Shown here: piece after piece, positions 1-10,028 of the stretch
How positions within the stretch are numbered: position 1 is the stretch's first letter
How the letters are laid out: every line of letters begins with the position of its first letter
NCBI RefSeq assembly: GCF_003265705.1
Contig: NW_020312867.1
Span: 7,565,470-7,629,469, forward strand
Origin: Callorhinus ursinus
Lineage: Eukaryota > Chordata > Mammalia > Carnivora > Otariidae
Length of the DNA: 64,000 nt
Direction of reading: 5' to 3'
Position numbers and translations under genes: made by a program
The notes under the pieces: model-generated
The model's input: only the letters and a program-made list of their open reading frames with translations
What the model was told of the DNA's origin: nothing
The model's database searches: none

Positions 1-655
1 ATCGACAGATGAATGGATAAAGAAGAAGTGGTATATATACACAATGGAATATTATGCAGCCATCAAAAGGAATGAGATCTTGCCATTTGCAACGACGTGG
101 ATGGAACTGGAGGGTGTTATGCTGAGTGAAATAAGTCAATCAGAGAAAGACATGTATCATATGACCTCACTGATATGAGGAATTCTTAATCTCAGGAACA
201 AACTGAGGGTTGCTGGAGTGGTCGGGGGTGGGAGGGATGGGGTGGTTGGGTGATAGACATTGGGTAAGATATGTGCTATGGTGAGCACTGTGAATTGTGT
301 AAGACTGTTGAATCACAGATTTGTACTTCTGAAACAAATAATGCAACATATTTTAAGAAAAAAAAAAGAAAAAGAAGAAGATAGCAGGAGAGGAAGAATG
401 AAGGGGAGTAAGTCAGAGGGGGAGACGAACCAGGAGAGATGATGGACTCTGAAAAACAAACTGAGGTTTCTGGAGGGGAGGAGGGTAGGGGGATGGGTTA
501 GCCTGGTGATGGGTATTAAAGAGGGCACATTCTGCATGGAGCAGTGGGTGTTATGAACAAACAATGAATCATGGAACACTACGCCAAGACAAATTATGTA
601 ATATATGGTGATTAACATAACAATATAAAATTTTTAAAAAAAGGAAAAAAATGGA
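1..655 (+). mobile_element. L1 3' end (ORF2 C-terminus and 3' UTR), cut by window start
   Basis: The first 180 bases match the end of L1 ORF2, with the usual run about an ATG-GATAAAG site and a frame ending near 178. The carnivore L1 3' UTR follows (GAGGAATTCTTAATCTCAGG, then the G-rich GGAGGGGAGGAGGGTAGG stretch) and ends in A-rich DNA around 629-730. The same 3' UTR recurs at 9307, 18840, 37505 and 42571. The element is incomplete because the window starts inside it. Confidence 0.85.
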
Positions 656-730
656 GCTAAAATTTAAAAAAAAAAGAAAAAAGAAAACCTAAAAGACTTC
701 ACCAAAAAAAAAAAACCCCAAAACCCAACC

Positions 731-1287
731 CTGTTAAAATAAACAAATTCAGTAAAGCTGAAGGATACAAAATTAATACACAAAAGTCTATTGCATTCCT
801 AAACACTAATAACAAACTATCAGAAAGAGTAATTAAGAAAACAATCTCATTTACAATTGCATAAAAGGGAATAAAATATTTAGGAATAAATTTAAGCAAA
901 AAGGTGAAAGACCTGTACAGAGAAAACTAACTGAAGAACACATACATAAATGGAAAGATATTCCATGCTCAAGGATTGGAAGAATTAATATCATTAAAAT
1001 GCCCATACTACCCAAAGCAATCTACAGATTCAAGACAATCCTTATCAAAATTCCAATCATATCTTTCACAGAAATAGAATAACCCTAAAAATGTATGAAA
1101 CCACAAAATACCCTGAATAGCCAAAGCAATCATAAGAAAGAAGAACAAAGCTGGAGACACCAAGTGTACTTACTGATTTCAAACCAAACATTAAGCTATA
1201 ATAATTAATACAGTATGATTTTATATATTATTTATATATTTATAAAACAGTATGATTTTAAATATTAAAACAGTATGATACTTGTAT
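731..1287 (+). mobile_element. Older L1 ORF2 fragment (left half, split by the SCO1 retrocopy)
   Basis: A decayed L1 ORF2 reverse-transcriptase region (phase AAGGATACAAAATTAATACA and following). It stops at 1287 where the SCO1 retrocopy entered, and resumes at 3036 with the expected L1 wording (ACCAATGGAACAGAATAA). The L1 is therefore older than the retrocopy. Confidence 0.8.
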
Positions 1288-1303
1288 AAAAATAGACACA
1301 CAG
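1288..1303 (+). repeat. Target-site duplication, left copy, of the SCO1 retrocopy
   Basis: AAAAATAGACACACAG occurs at 1288-1303 and again exactly at 3020-3035, directly bordering the SCO1-derived sequence. A 16-bp duplication is typical of L1-mediated retroposition. Confidence 0.93.
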
Positions 1304-1330
1304 GGGCTCTGGCTGCTTCCCGGCCCTAGC

Positions 1331-2215
1331 ATGCGGCTTCCGGGGGGCCGACTTTGGCGGCTCCTGCCTCACGGGCTCGGGGGGTGCGCCCCGGCGGAGG
1401 GGGCCGCCAGAGTCTGGCTCAGGCAACTCGGCGCGCGGCGAGAGGAGGCGTGGCGGACCTCGGAGCTGGCTCGCAGCGGCGGGGGAAGCCGGCCCTTGAG
1501 CACGGGGATGCCGCCCCCTCCAGGGTCGCCCGGCCCCGAGCCGAAGGGCCGCAGAGACCCCATGCGCCCCTCCAAGCCCGGGCCGGTTTCCTGGAAGTCT
1601 TTGGCATTCACATTTGCAATTGGTGGAGCTTTATTGGCTGGAATGAAGTACTTCAAGAAAGAAAAGACAGAGAAGCTGGAGAAGGAACGGCAGCGAAGCC
1701 TGGGGAAGCCTTTGCTGGGGGGCCCGTTTTCCCTCACAACACATACTGGAGAGCCCAAAACTGACAAAGACTACGTGGGTCAGTGGGTATTGATTTATTT
1801 TGGTTTCACTCATTGCCCTGATGTCTGTCCAGAAGAACTAGAAAAAATGATTCAAGTCGTGGATGAGATAGATAATATCCCAACTCTGCCAAAGTTAACT
1901 CCACTTTTCATCACTATTGACCCAGAAAGGGACACACAAGAAGCCATCGCAAATTATGTGAAAGAATTTTCTCCCAAACTGGTTGGCCTGACTGGCAGCA
2001 AAGAAGAGATTGATCGAGTGGCCCGAGCATACAGGGTGTATTACAGCCCTGGCCCCAAGGACGATGATGAGGACTACATAGTGGATCACACAATAATCAT
2101 GTACCTGGTTGGACCAGATGGTCAGTTCCTAGATTATTTTGGCCAGAACAAGAAGAATGCAGAAATTGCAGGTTCGATTGCCGCGCACATGCGGGAACAC
2201 AGGACGAAGGGCTAG
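1331..2215 (+). CDS. SCO1: SCO1-like mitochondrial copper chaperone, intact retrogene ORF (294 aa)
   Basis: SCO1 is an inner-membrane mitochondrial protein that delivers copper to the CuA site of cytochrome c oxidase subunit 2. This frame is close to the human protein (301 aa, from memory) over almost its entire length. Visible are an arginine-rich amino end suited to mitochondrial targeting, a hydrophobic anchor at about residues 90-108, and the thioredoxin-like SCO domain after it. The copper-binding CxxxC (Cys162, Cys166) and the distal ligand His253 in the V-D-H-T motif are present. The start used is Met1 at 1331, which aligns with human Met12. About eleven leader residues are missing because the cDNA was 5'-truncated. 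No stop or frameshift interrupts the frame. There is no native promoter; upstream is old L1 DNA. Whether it is expressed cannot be told from sequence. It could be a young, not yet decayed pseudogene. Confidence 0.85.
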   Translation: MRLPGGRLWRLLPHGLGGCAPAEGAARVWLRQLGARREEAWRTSELARSGGGSRPLSTGMPPPPGSPGPEPKGRRDPMRPSKPGPVSWKSLAFTFAIGGALLAGMKYFKKEKTEKLEKERQRSLGKPLLGGPFSLTTHTGEPKTDKDYVGQWVLIYFGFTHCPDVCPEELEKMIQVVDEIDNIPTLPKLTPLFITIDPERDTQEAIANYVKEFSPKLVGLTGSKEEIDRVARAYRVYYSPGPKDDDEDYIVDHTIIMYLVGPDGQFLDYFGQNKKNAEIAGSIAAHMREHRTKG

Positions 2216-2992
2216 CCAGAGCCCCAGTGCCGGCCGCGTGTTCTCTTGCGGAAGAGGAAGAAAGCTTTGTCTCCCGTAGGAGCCAAGATACACCTATATA
2301 TACACACGCACACACACAAATGCAACCTACAGAATGGCCTTCGCACCCCAAGAGCATCTTGTCTACTATCTGAGAGCGGTCCAACCCAAACCGCCAACAG
2401 GGCATGTTACCCTTGGGTTTCGCCAAGATAGTTCTTGGACCTGTAAAGATGCAATGGAACAGTCCCTTGAGCCCAGAGGACCAAGTTAGCATGAGGCCAG
2501 TGGAGGGGACATCGGGAAGCAGGAAAACCACAGCAGGTGCATTTCCCCACATCAGCAGGGCCCTCGGGTCAGCGTTGCTGCCCCTCGGGTGCCCCGGACC
2601 CTTGTCCACAGTGTGGGACTGAATTTCCAGGAAGAGTGAAATTTCCATAGTGCCCTTGATTTTCCTCTTCGAGTTCGTGGTGGCTGCTAACAGTCAAATC
2701 AGGCCCTTGGATGTTCTTGGTTAATCTGTAGACCTGAAAGCGCACGTGTCTACAGTCCTGCGGGTTAGCAGATCTCACGCTCTGGTTTGCGTTGTGTTCC
2801 CCTGGCAGTACCTGCTGAGTTTACTAATGAAGAGGAAATCTATTGCTAGGTCAGTTTCTCTAGGAATCTTTTACATGATTTTTATTTAAACGTGCAGGGT
2901 CTTCAGTGACCTACCAAATGGAGGCAGGTCGTCTTGATCATGGCTGTAACACAGGGTACTTGTCTGCCTGGACTGGGTTGCAGTGGGTGTGA

Positions 2993-2998
2993 AATAAA
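2993..2998 (+). promoter_or_regulatory. Poly-A signal of the SCO1 retrocopy
   Basis: AATAAA lies 18 bases before the A tail that ends the retrocopy, so the source mRNA was cleaved at its normal site and the insert is 3'-complete. Confidence 0.85.
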
Positions 2999-3019
2999 GG
3001 TGTGCTGAGTTTTGCAAAA

Positions 3020-3035
3020 AAAAATAGACACACAG
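3020..3035 (+). repeat. Target-site duplication, right copy, of the SCO1 retrocopy
   Basis: Exact repeat of 1288-1303. The A run of the duplication merges with the retrocopy's poly-A. Confidence 0.93.
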
Positions 3036-3910
3036 ACCAATGGAACAGAATAAAAAAATAAAATCCCACATTTATGGTCAACTAATATTTGACAAGAGAG
3101 CCAAGAACACCCAAAGGGGAAAGGATAGTCTTTTCAACAAATGGCACTGGGAAAACTGGATAAACACATGCAGAAAAATGTGCATTCTTACCTTACACTG
3201 CTCACAAAAATTAACTCAAAATAGATTAAAGATCTAAACATAAGACCTGAAATACCTGATATAAAACTCCTACAAGAAAATATAGGGAAGAAAACCCTTG
3301 ACATTAGTCTTGGCAATGATTTTTTAGATATGACACAAAAAGCACAAGCAACAAAAGCAAAAACAAACAAATGGAACTACATCACACTAAAAAGCTTCTG
3401 TACAGCAAAATTAACAATCAACAAAATGAAAAGGCATCCTATGGAATGGGAGGAAATATTTGCAAGCCAGATATCAGATAAGGAATTCATAGCCAAAATA
3501 TATAAAGAACTCACACAACTCAACAACAACAACAAAATCTGATTAACAAATAGGTAGAGGAAATACGACATTTTTCCAAAGAACACACCCAAATGGTCAA
3601 CAGGTACACGAAAAGATGTCCAACATCTCTAAACATCAGGAAAATGCAAACAACAACAACAACAACCCACAATGAGATATCACTTCATATCTGTTGGAAT
3701 GGCTATCATCAAAAAGACAAGATGTAACAAGTATTGGTGAGGATTTGGAGAAAAGAGAACCCTTAAAAATCACTGGTGGAAATGCAAATTGGTTCAGTTG
3801 CTATGGAAAACAGTATGGAGGTCCATCAAATAATTAAAAATAGAACAACCATATGATTCAGCAATACCACTTCCAGGTTCGTACCTAAAGGAAATGAAAA
3901 TAGGATATCA
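3036..3910 (+). mobile_element. Older L1 ORF2 C-terminal part (right half after SCO1)
   Basis: Continues the L1 interrupted at 1287. It carries the late ORF2 wording (AAAAGCTTCTG, GTCAGAATGGC-like and ATGGAAAACAGTATGGAG phrases) with many frame breaks. Confidence 0.85.
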
Positions 3911-4108
3911 AAGAGATAGGTGGCCTACAATTTTCTGTTCCTGCAGTGTCCTTGTCTGGTTTTGGTATCAGGGTAATACTGGCCTCATTGAATGAGTGTG
4001 AAAGAGTTCCCTCTTCTATTTTTTGGAATAGTTTGAGAAGGATAGATATTAATTTTTCATTGAACATTTGGTAGAATCTACCCAGTGCAGCCATCTGGTC
4101 CTGAAATT
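3911..4108 (-). mobile_element. Antisense L1 ORF2 (reverse transcriptase) fragment inside the older L1
   Basis: Read on the - strand, this piece encodes the L1 RT stretch around the LIPKPDKD motif (frame 3885-4094). The + strand L1 resumes after it. It is either an insertion or an inversion of part of the host element. No clear duplication was found. Confidence 0.75.
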
Positions 4109-4515
4109 TTATAATATGTATTTATCCAAAAAACAAATATAAACACTAATTTGAAAAGATATGTGCATCTCCATGTTCACTGCAGCATTATTCACAATAA
4201 CCAAGATATGGAAACAACCTAAGTGTCCAATGATGAGTAAATGGATAAAGAAATTGTGGTGTATATATATATACAATGGAATATTATTCAGCCATAAAAA
4301 GGAATGAAATATTGCCATTTGTGACAACATGGATGGACCTTGAGGGCATTATGCTAAATGAGATTAGTCAGACCAAGAAAGCCAAATACCGTATGATCTC
4401 TCGTCCATGTGGAATCTTTAAAAAAAAAAAAAAAACAACTCACAGATACAGAGAACAGATTGGTGGTTGCCAGAGTAAAGGTATGAGAGGTGGGAGAAAT
4501 GGGTGAAGATGGTCA
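4109..4515 (+). mobile_element. Older L1, 3' end
   Basis: Continues the + strand L1 through the ATGGAATATTATTCAGCCAT phrase into a degraded 3' UTR. A short (AATC)n run follows at about 4523-4549. From there to about 4790 I see no gene and no clear repeat. Confidence 0.75.
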
Positions 4516-4522
4516 AAGATAA

Positions 4523-4549
4523 AATCAATCAATCAATCAATCAATCAAT
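4523..4549. repeat. (AATC)n microsatellite
   Basis: About six to seven uninterrupted AATC units follow the L1 3' end. Confidence 0.9.
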
Positions 4550-4789
4550 GCATGCAGCATATCACTGACCACCACCATCACCAACAAAAAAGACCAGAAG
4601 TTTAAGAAGATGAAAAGATAGAGCCATGCCAAGAGCTATAAAAAAGATGGGGCTCCCATTCCAGTCAGGGGGTCTCATGGAATATGGATCAAAGAAAGCT
4701 CCCCAAAGAATATACATATAAATAGGCCTCAAAGGATGCATTGGATTGTTTTCCCATAATGAAAATAGCTTTATTCCATATGTAGGGAT

Positions 4790-5600
4790 AAAGAAGATGT
4801 GTTACATGTACCTACACAATGGAATATTATTCAGCCATGGAAAGAAGGAAATCCTGCTATTTCTGACAACATGAACAGACCTTGAAAGCATTACGCTAAG
4901 TGAGAGAAGTCAGATAGAGAAAGACAACTACTGCATGATATCACTAAAAAAGCCAAAGCCAAACTTGTAGAAACAGAGAGTAGAATGGTGATTACCTAGG
5001 ACTAGGGTATGAGAGGTATGGGTAAATAAATCCTGGAGATCTAAAGCACAGCATATTAAGTATAGAAGACAATACTGTATTATATACCTCAAAATTGCTG
5101 AGACTAAATCTTAACAAGTGAATCTGGGTAAAGGATATATGGGTATTTTGCAGTATTGTTTTTGCAATTTTTCTGTAAGCTTGAAATTGTTTTATTATAG
5201 GGGCACCTGCGTGGCTCAGTTGGTTAAGCATCTGCCTTCAGCTCAGGTCTTGATCCCAGGGTCCTGGGATTGAGCCCCTCCTCAGATTCCCTTCTTCATG
5301 GGAAGTCTGTTTCTCTGTCCCCCACTGCCCCTCCCCCCACACGTGCACAAGTGGGAGTGCTCTCTCCCAAATAAATAAAATATTTTTTTAAAAAAGAAAT
5401 TTTTATTATAAAAATTCAAAATGAAAAAGAAGCCAAAAAAATGATAAATTATATGACATGACAGAAGTGTTTGCTAACAGTACAGTGGTAATCGTATTTC
5501 AATATATAAATGTACAACTTAAACTTACACAGTGTCACTATGTACCTTAAACTGGTACAATGTCAACTGTATGTCAATAAAAAATAATTTGTAAATGTAC
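4790..5600 (+). mobile_element. Old L1 3' end, interrupted by a SINE
   Basis: Contains the L1 phrase CAATGGAATATTATTCAGCC at about 4818 and a degraded 3' UTR continuing past the SINE at 5200-5396 to about 5600. Confidence 0.7.
5200..5396 (+). mobile_element. Carnivore tRNA-Lys SINE (SINEC)
   Basis: Head GGGGCACCTGCGTGGCTCAG, the A and B box spacing of the family, a C/T-rich middle and an AAATAAATAAAAT tail. Confidence 0.93.
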
Positions 5601-8010
5601 TAAGTGCTCGTGTTTCTAAAGGCCTTTAAAGATCTATAGAAGTCTATACAACCAACTTTTAATCTTAGTTTCTTCTGAAGAGGGGGATGATAAAGGAAAC
5701 AGATCGCTGGTCTATGAATCAGTGAGGACTCAAATTCACAACCTTGCTAGGTGATCCTTTGATAATTCTCTTTTCTTTCTTCAGCTTCACTCTTCCTGTC
5801 TGTAACATATAAATGTTGGACTAGCTGTCCACCAAAGTCCTTGTATTCTAAGCCATGAGTTCAGCTTATCCCCAGGGATGCAATTTCCCCTTTGTCCTTT
5901 TAAGAAAGACCTACTCTATAATGTGGGGGTATATGAGATAATTGGGAGGGGAGGTTGTGTCCACACCACATACACTGGTAACTGGAAGAGATTCCTAGAT
6001 GTTTCATCCTCTGCTATTTCTTCTACTGGCCACCCCCAAACCCTCCACACCCATGCCCCACTCCCCAGCTCCACTTTCTATTCTCAGCTTCATTCTCCAT
6101 TCACCTTCCACCTGTTCTTGCAGGACTCTCCTCCCGGGCCACCCCGCCACCAATCGTGTACTCCAACAACCAGAATGATTCTTTTTTTATAGTTTTATAT
6201 ATAATCTACTTTGTTTCTAAAATGGCAAAGTTCTATATGATTTTATATAAAAACTAAACTGATCTAGAAGTATACAACTAGAAAAGTGAAGGTCACACAC
6301 ACTCCCCATAGCACTTAAGAAAATAAGATCTACAGTAAAGAGAAGACTGGGACTCACCCTACAAGAAACTCCTGTAAAACATCCTGTCACTCCTCTAGAG
6401 TGCTAGAGGACAGTGCTCTAGGACAGTCAGTGTGCTCCCTGATGTGGTAGCAGGTTATTGTAAAGCATTATGTTCCTGTAAAATGCATTATGCCATTCTA
6501 TTACCAAATACAAGAGTCCCTGATGATCTAGCCTAACAAGCAGTATTATGCAGTGCAGCAGCACAGGGACTGGGTTCCCATTATTTACACTGCAGAAAGG
6601 CACTGCCACAATGTCACTTGTGGAGGCCACCGTCACATACATCAGTAAGCCTTCCTACCTGGATCCACATCTCCCACTGTAAGGAGACCTTAACCCTGAT
6701 CATTTAACAACTTCATACACTTTCTTTATGTTTCTCGTAAACAGATCAATGAGGTCCAGACTGTTGGTGCCAATGTATGGAAACACAAGAAAGTCACACC
6801 TCATTCTTAAAAGTCTATTCCCAAAAGTGACACCAATCATTTCTCCTCACATTCCATTGGTAAAAACAAATCACATAACCACACTTAGATGCAGGGGGAA
6901 TGGGACATTGGCAACCTTTCCCAAGTGACAATTATATACTATGTAAGGGGAGGATGCATTTCAGGGGAAAACTGGTCAGAGTCGCTACAGGTATAGAGGA
7001 GGGTTGAAAGATACAGAGAGGTACAGAGGAGCTGGAAGATGCTGAGCAGCTAAAAGAAAGTGTCACACATCTATTACAGAAGGGCATAGACACCAAAAGA
7101 TACATGAGTGAACACACTTCTTGTTTCACAAATAATAATCACAAAAAAAGAAAGCACAGCTTTTGTTATAAATCCAAGCATTCAACAAGAAAAGACATTT
7201 TTGTACCAAAGTAATTCAAGAGTCTAAATTTAAAAAGTAACTATGTGGCTAAGTAATCAGGACTCCATCCAGTCTGGTTACACAAAATGCCAAAGTATTG
7301 TACTAAAATGGTATGTTTTCTTTATATTTGCCATTACAATGCAAAATACCACAGTTTGTTGTCCCAAAACAAGTAGAATTGTTACATGTATTCAACTTGC
7401 TTATGCTGCTATTATATAGTTTTATAAATTAATCTATCTTGTTTCTGACACTTACACGGTTTTCTCCCCTGGCAAGTTACAGAAGCACATACTTTGCAAC
7501 CACTCCACAACTACCTGTGCAAATTTTCAGCAGCATGCATGCTACACTGTCTTCACTGGGAGATTAGGGGAAATTTCTCCTAAGGCTTTGCTCTCTGGAC
7601 CATGGCAGAAGTATATGTACACAAGTGGTTGCTGATCATGCTGTGCTCTGGGGTGAGGACCCGTTAGTATGACTAGGAGAGATGACCCATTAGTATGACT
7701 AGGAGAGATAAGTCACAGGTACAAATAGTTTGGGTCTGTCTGCCCAGACAGAGGGGTTATCAGAGGCCCCCTGAAGAGTCCATTGTACTTGCCACACTGG
7801 ACTACCTTGATCCCTGAAATCACCCTACTCATGTGACCTAGATGAAGGAACTGACCTTGCTAAACTCTCCTTCTTAAGGTCTTTTATCTTCTAGTCCCTT
7901 AATCTGCCTTTCCTGCACAATTTCTTTATTCCTCATCTTATTTCATGGGACAATAACTCTGCTAGCCTCTAACAATAGGGACAGGAGAGAGGAAAGGAAT
8001 AAAAGAACGT
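5600..8010. other. Mostly unique sequence, no gene recognised
   Basis: About 2.4 kb without a convincing exon, long coding frame or young repeat. Short frames here (for example 5878-6192 on + and 6427-6642 on -) show no recognised domain. A small direct duplication lies at 7658-7709. Around 5690-5850 there may be a very degraded old SINE. Confidence 0.6.
7658..7709. repeat. 26-bp direct tandem duplication
   Basis: Two copies of a 26-base unit differing at one base (GACCCGTTAG versus GACCCATTAG, then identical), back to back. Confidence 0.9.
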
Positions 8011-8014
8011 TGGG

Positions 8015-8255
8015 TGGTATCAAGCAGTAGTGAGCAATTATTCTGTGGGCACCAACCATGTGCTGAGTGCCACTTAAGTTATCACACTTAAAACTCATAA
8101 CACTTTGAGTCTGATGTCATTGCCAGCCTTTTTTAAATTAGGAAACTGAGGCTCAGAGGTTTGATACGAATTTTCCAGGGTCTCATTAATGCATCAGCAG
8201 TGCAAGCTGAATGGAATCCCTTCTGCCTAACTCCACGTTCTATAATCACACCCAG
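8015..8255 (+). mobile_element. MIR SINE (ancient)
   Basis: The MIR core is readable: TGTGCTGAGTGCCA, then AGGAAACTGAGGCTCAGAGG, then a GCAAGCTGAATGGAATCC-like end. It is diverged, as expected for a mammal-wide element. Confidence 0.8.
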
Positions 8256-8502
8256 TCACACATCTTTAGATCTCTGATTTTGTTATTATGGAAGTCTTCT
8301 CCTTGAACTCATCAAGATGTATACTCCCTTGACCCAAATACATTCCATGCATCAATCAGACTTTTCCTTCTTCGCTTTTCTTTATCAGTGTCCACTCCGT
8401 GATTCATCACTTCAATTGCTTTCTTGCCAACATCTTAAGAATCCAAACACTATTATTTTCTGCACCTATCTGTAAGGAAAAAATTCAACCCCAGATCCTT
8501 TT

Positions 8503-8703
8503 TTTTTAAAGATTTTTTATTTATTCATTTGAGAGAGACAGAGACAGCAAGCGAGAGCACAACCGGGGGAAGGGGCAAAGGGAGAGGAAGAAGCAGACTC
8601 CCCACTGAGCAGAGAGCCCAACACAGGGCTCGATCCTAGGACCCTGGGATCATGACCCAAGCAGAAGGCAAACGCTTAACCGACTGAGCCACCCAGGCAC
8701 CCC
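8503..8703 (-). mobile_element. Carnivore SINE, antisense, with target-site duplication
   Basis: Poly-T/AAAGATTTTTTATTTATTCA start and GCCACCCAGGCACCCC end. Flanked by AACCCCAGATCCTTTT at 8487-8502 and 8704-8719. Confidence 0.95.
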
Positions 8704-8934
8704 AACCCCAGATCCTTTTAAGTGTTTGCCTTATCCACAAACAAACAAACAAAAATCCCAATCCTGATAAGAATGCTGGAGAAAATCACAAAGCTGTACA
8801 GATTAGTGGCATCTGAATTTGTCATTTTCAATCTTTACACAGCCCTCAGCAGCAGCCATTTGACTGCCATTCAACAGAAGCCTTGATGAAAGTAAGAGCA
8901 ATATCTGGTTTTGCTCATTATCTCAAACCATTTT

Positions 8935-9058
8935 AATGTAAACTCCATGATGGTACGAACTGCCTGTGGTACATACTGCCAGCCCCTAAGACAGTTTCTA
9001 GAACATGATACGTGCTTAATAAATATCTAATGAAGAAATTAAATGAATAAGAGCTTAA
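8935..9058 (+). mobile_element. L2 3' end (ancient LINE)
   Basis: Diverged match to the L2 tail: AACTCCATGATGG, TTTCTAGAACATGATACGTG, then CTTAATAAATATCTAATGAA. Confidence 0.65.
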
Positions 9059-9083
9059 AGTGGTCAACAGCAGTCCAGGATTT

Positions 9084-9275
9084 TTTTTAAAGATTTTATT
9101 TATTTATCTGAGAGAGAGAGAGAGAGCGAGAGAGCACATGAGAGGGGAGAGGGTCAGAGGGAGAAGCAGACTCCTTGCCGAGCAGGGAGTCCGATGCGGG
9201 ACTCGATCCTGGGACTCCAGGATCATGACCTGAGCTGAAGGCAGTCACTTAACAAACTGAGCCACCCAGGCGCCC
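9084..9275 (-). mobile_element. Carnivore SINE, antisense, with target-site duplication
   Basis: Antisense SINEC with AGCAGTCCAGGATTT at 9069-9083 and again at 9276-9290. Confidence 0.95.
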
Positions 9276-9306
9276 AGCAGTCCAGGATTTAAAGAGACTT
9301 GTTTTG

Positions 9307-9772
9307 TGTATCATATGATCTCACTGATATGAGGAATTCTTAATCTCAGGAAACAAACTGAGGGTTGCTGGAGTGGTAGGGGTAGGAGGGATGCGGTGGC
9401 TGGGTGATAGACATTGGGGAGGGTATGTGCTATGCTGAGCACTGTAAATTGTGTAAGACTGTTGAATCACAGATCTGTACTTCTGAAACAAATAATACAT
9501 TATATGTTAAAAAAAAAGATAGTAGGAAGGGAAAAATGAAGGGGGGGAATCGGAGGGGGAGACAAACCATGAGAGACTATGGACTCTGAGAAACAAACTG
9601 AGGGTTCTGGCGTGGGGGTAATGGGTTAGCCTGGTGATGGGTATTAAAGAGGACACGTACTGAATGGAGCACTGGGTGTTATACACAAACAATGAATCAT
9701 GGAACACTACATCAAAAACTAATGATGTAATGTATGGTGATTAACATAGCATGATAAAATAAAAAAATAAAT
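9307..9772 (+). mobile_element. Strongly 5'-truncated L1 (3' UTR only), with target-site duplication
   Basis: 466 bp holding only the carnivore L1 3' UTR and an A-rich tail. Flanked by AAAGAGACTTGTTTTG at 9291-9306 and 9773-9788. It inserted immediately beside the SINE at 9084-9275. Confidence 0.93.
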
Positions 9773-10028
9773 AAAGAGACTTGTTTTGGAAGTTACAATT
9801 AAGCAGAGACTTGAGAGATAAGTAGGAGTTTGCTCATGAGAGGAGCTGGAAAGGACAGTATTAAAGGAAAATTGAAAGGCATTCCTAAGATCCCTCTGTC
9901 CTACTTTACACACAGTGTTCTGAATATTCTCTCTACTCAAAGCTCTTCCAATCTCTCCAGTCCCACTGTCACTCCTATGAATGCACTCAGAATCAGTCTC
10001 TACCTTGCAACCAAATGCACTTCTGCTG

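Larger units (their letters stand above)
1304..3019 (+). other. SCO1: SCO1 processed retrocopy (whole insert: coding part, 3' UTR, short poly-A)
   Basis: The insert runs from the end of the left target-site duplication to a short A tail at 3016-3019, which merges with the right duplication. It is intronless and has an uninterrupted SCO1 frame (1331-2215). Its 3' UTR of about 0.8 kb has AATAAA at 2993-2998, about 18 bases before the tail. The three hallmarks of retroposition (no introns, tail, duplication) are all visible. The 5' end is slightly truncated: the frame is open back to 1304 but no upstream ATG remains. The multi-exon parental SCO1 gene is not in this window. In human it is on chromosome 17 (from memory). 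Confidence 0.93.

Noticed and set aside
167..618. Open frames on the - strand over the first L1 3' UTR
   Set aside because: They are shadows of the G-rich L1 3' UTR. The same frames recur at 9507, 18842 and 37682 over other copies.
1354..1764. Second + strand frame and two - strand frames over SCO1
   Set aside because: They overlap the SCO1 frame in GC-rich sequence and match no known protein.
5878..6192. 104-codon + strand frame
   Set aside because: No signal, domain or conserved context. It is probably chance in C-rich sequence.
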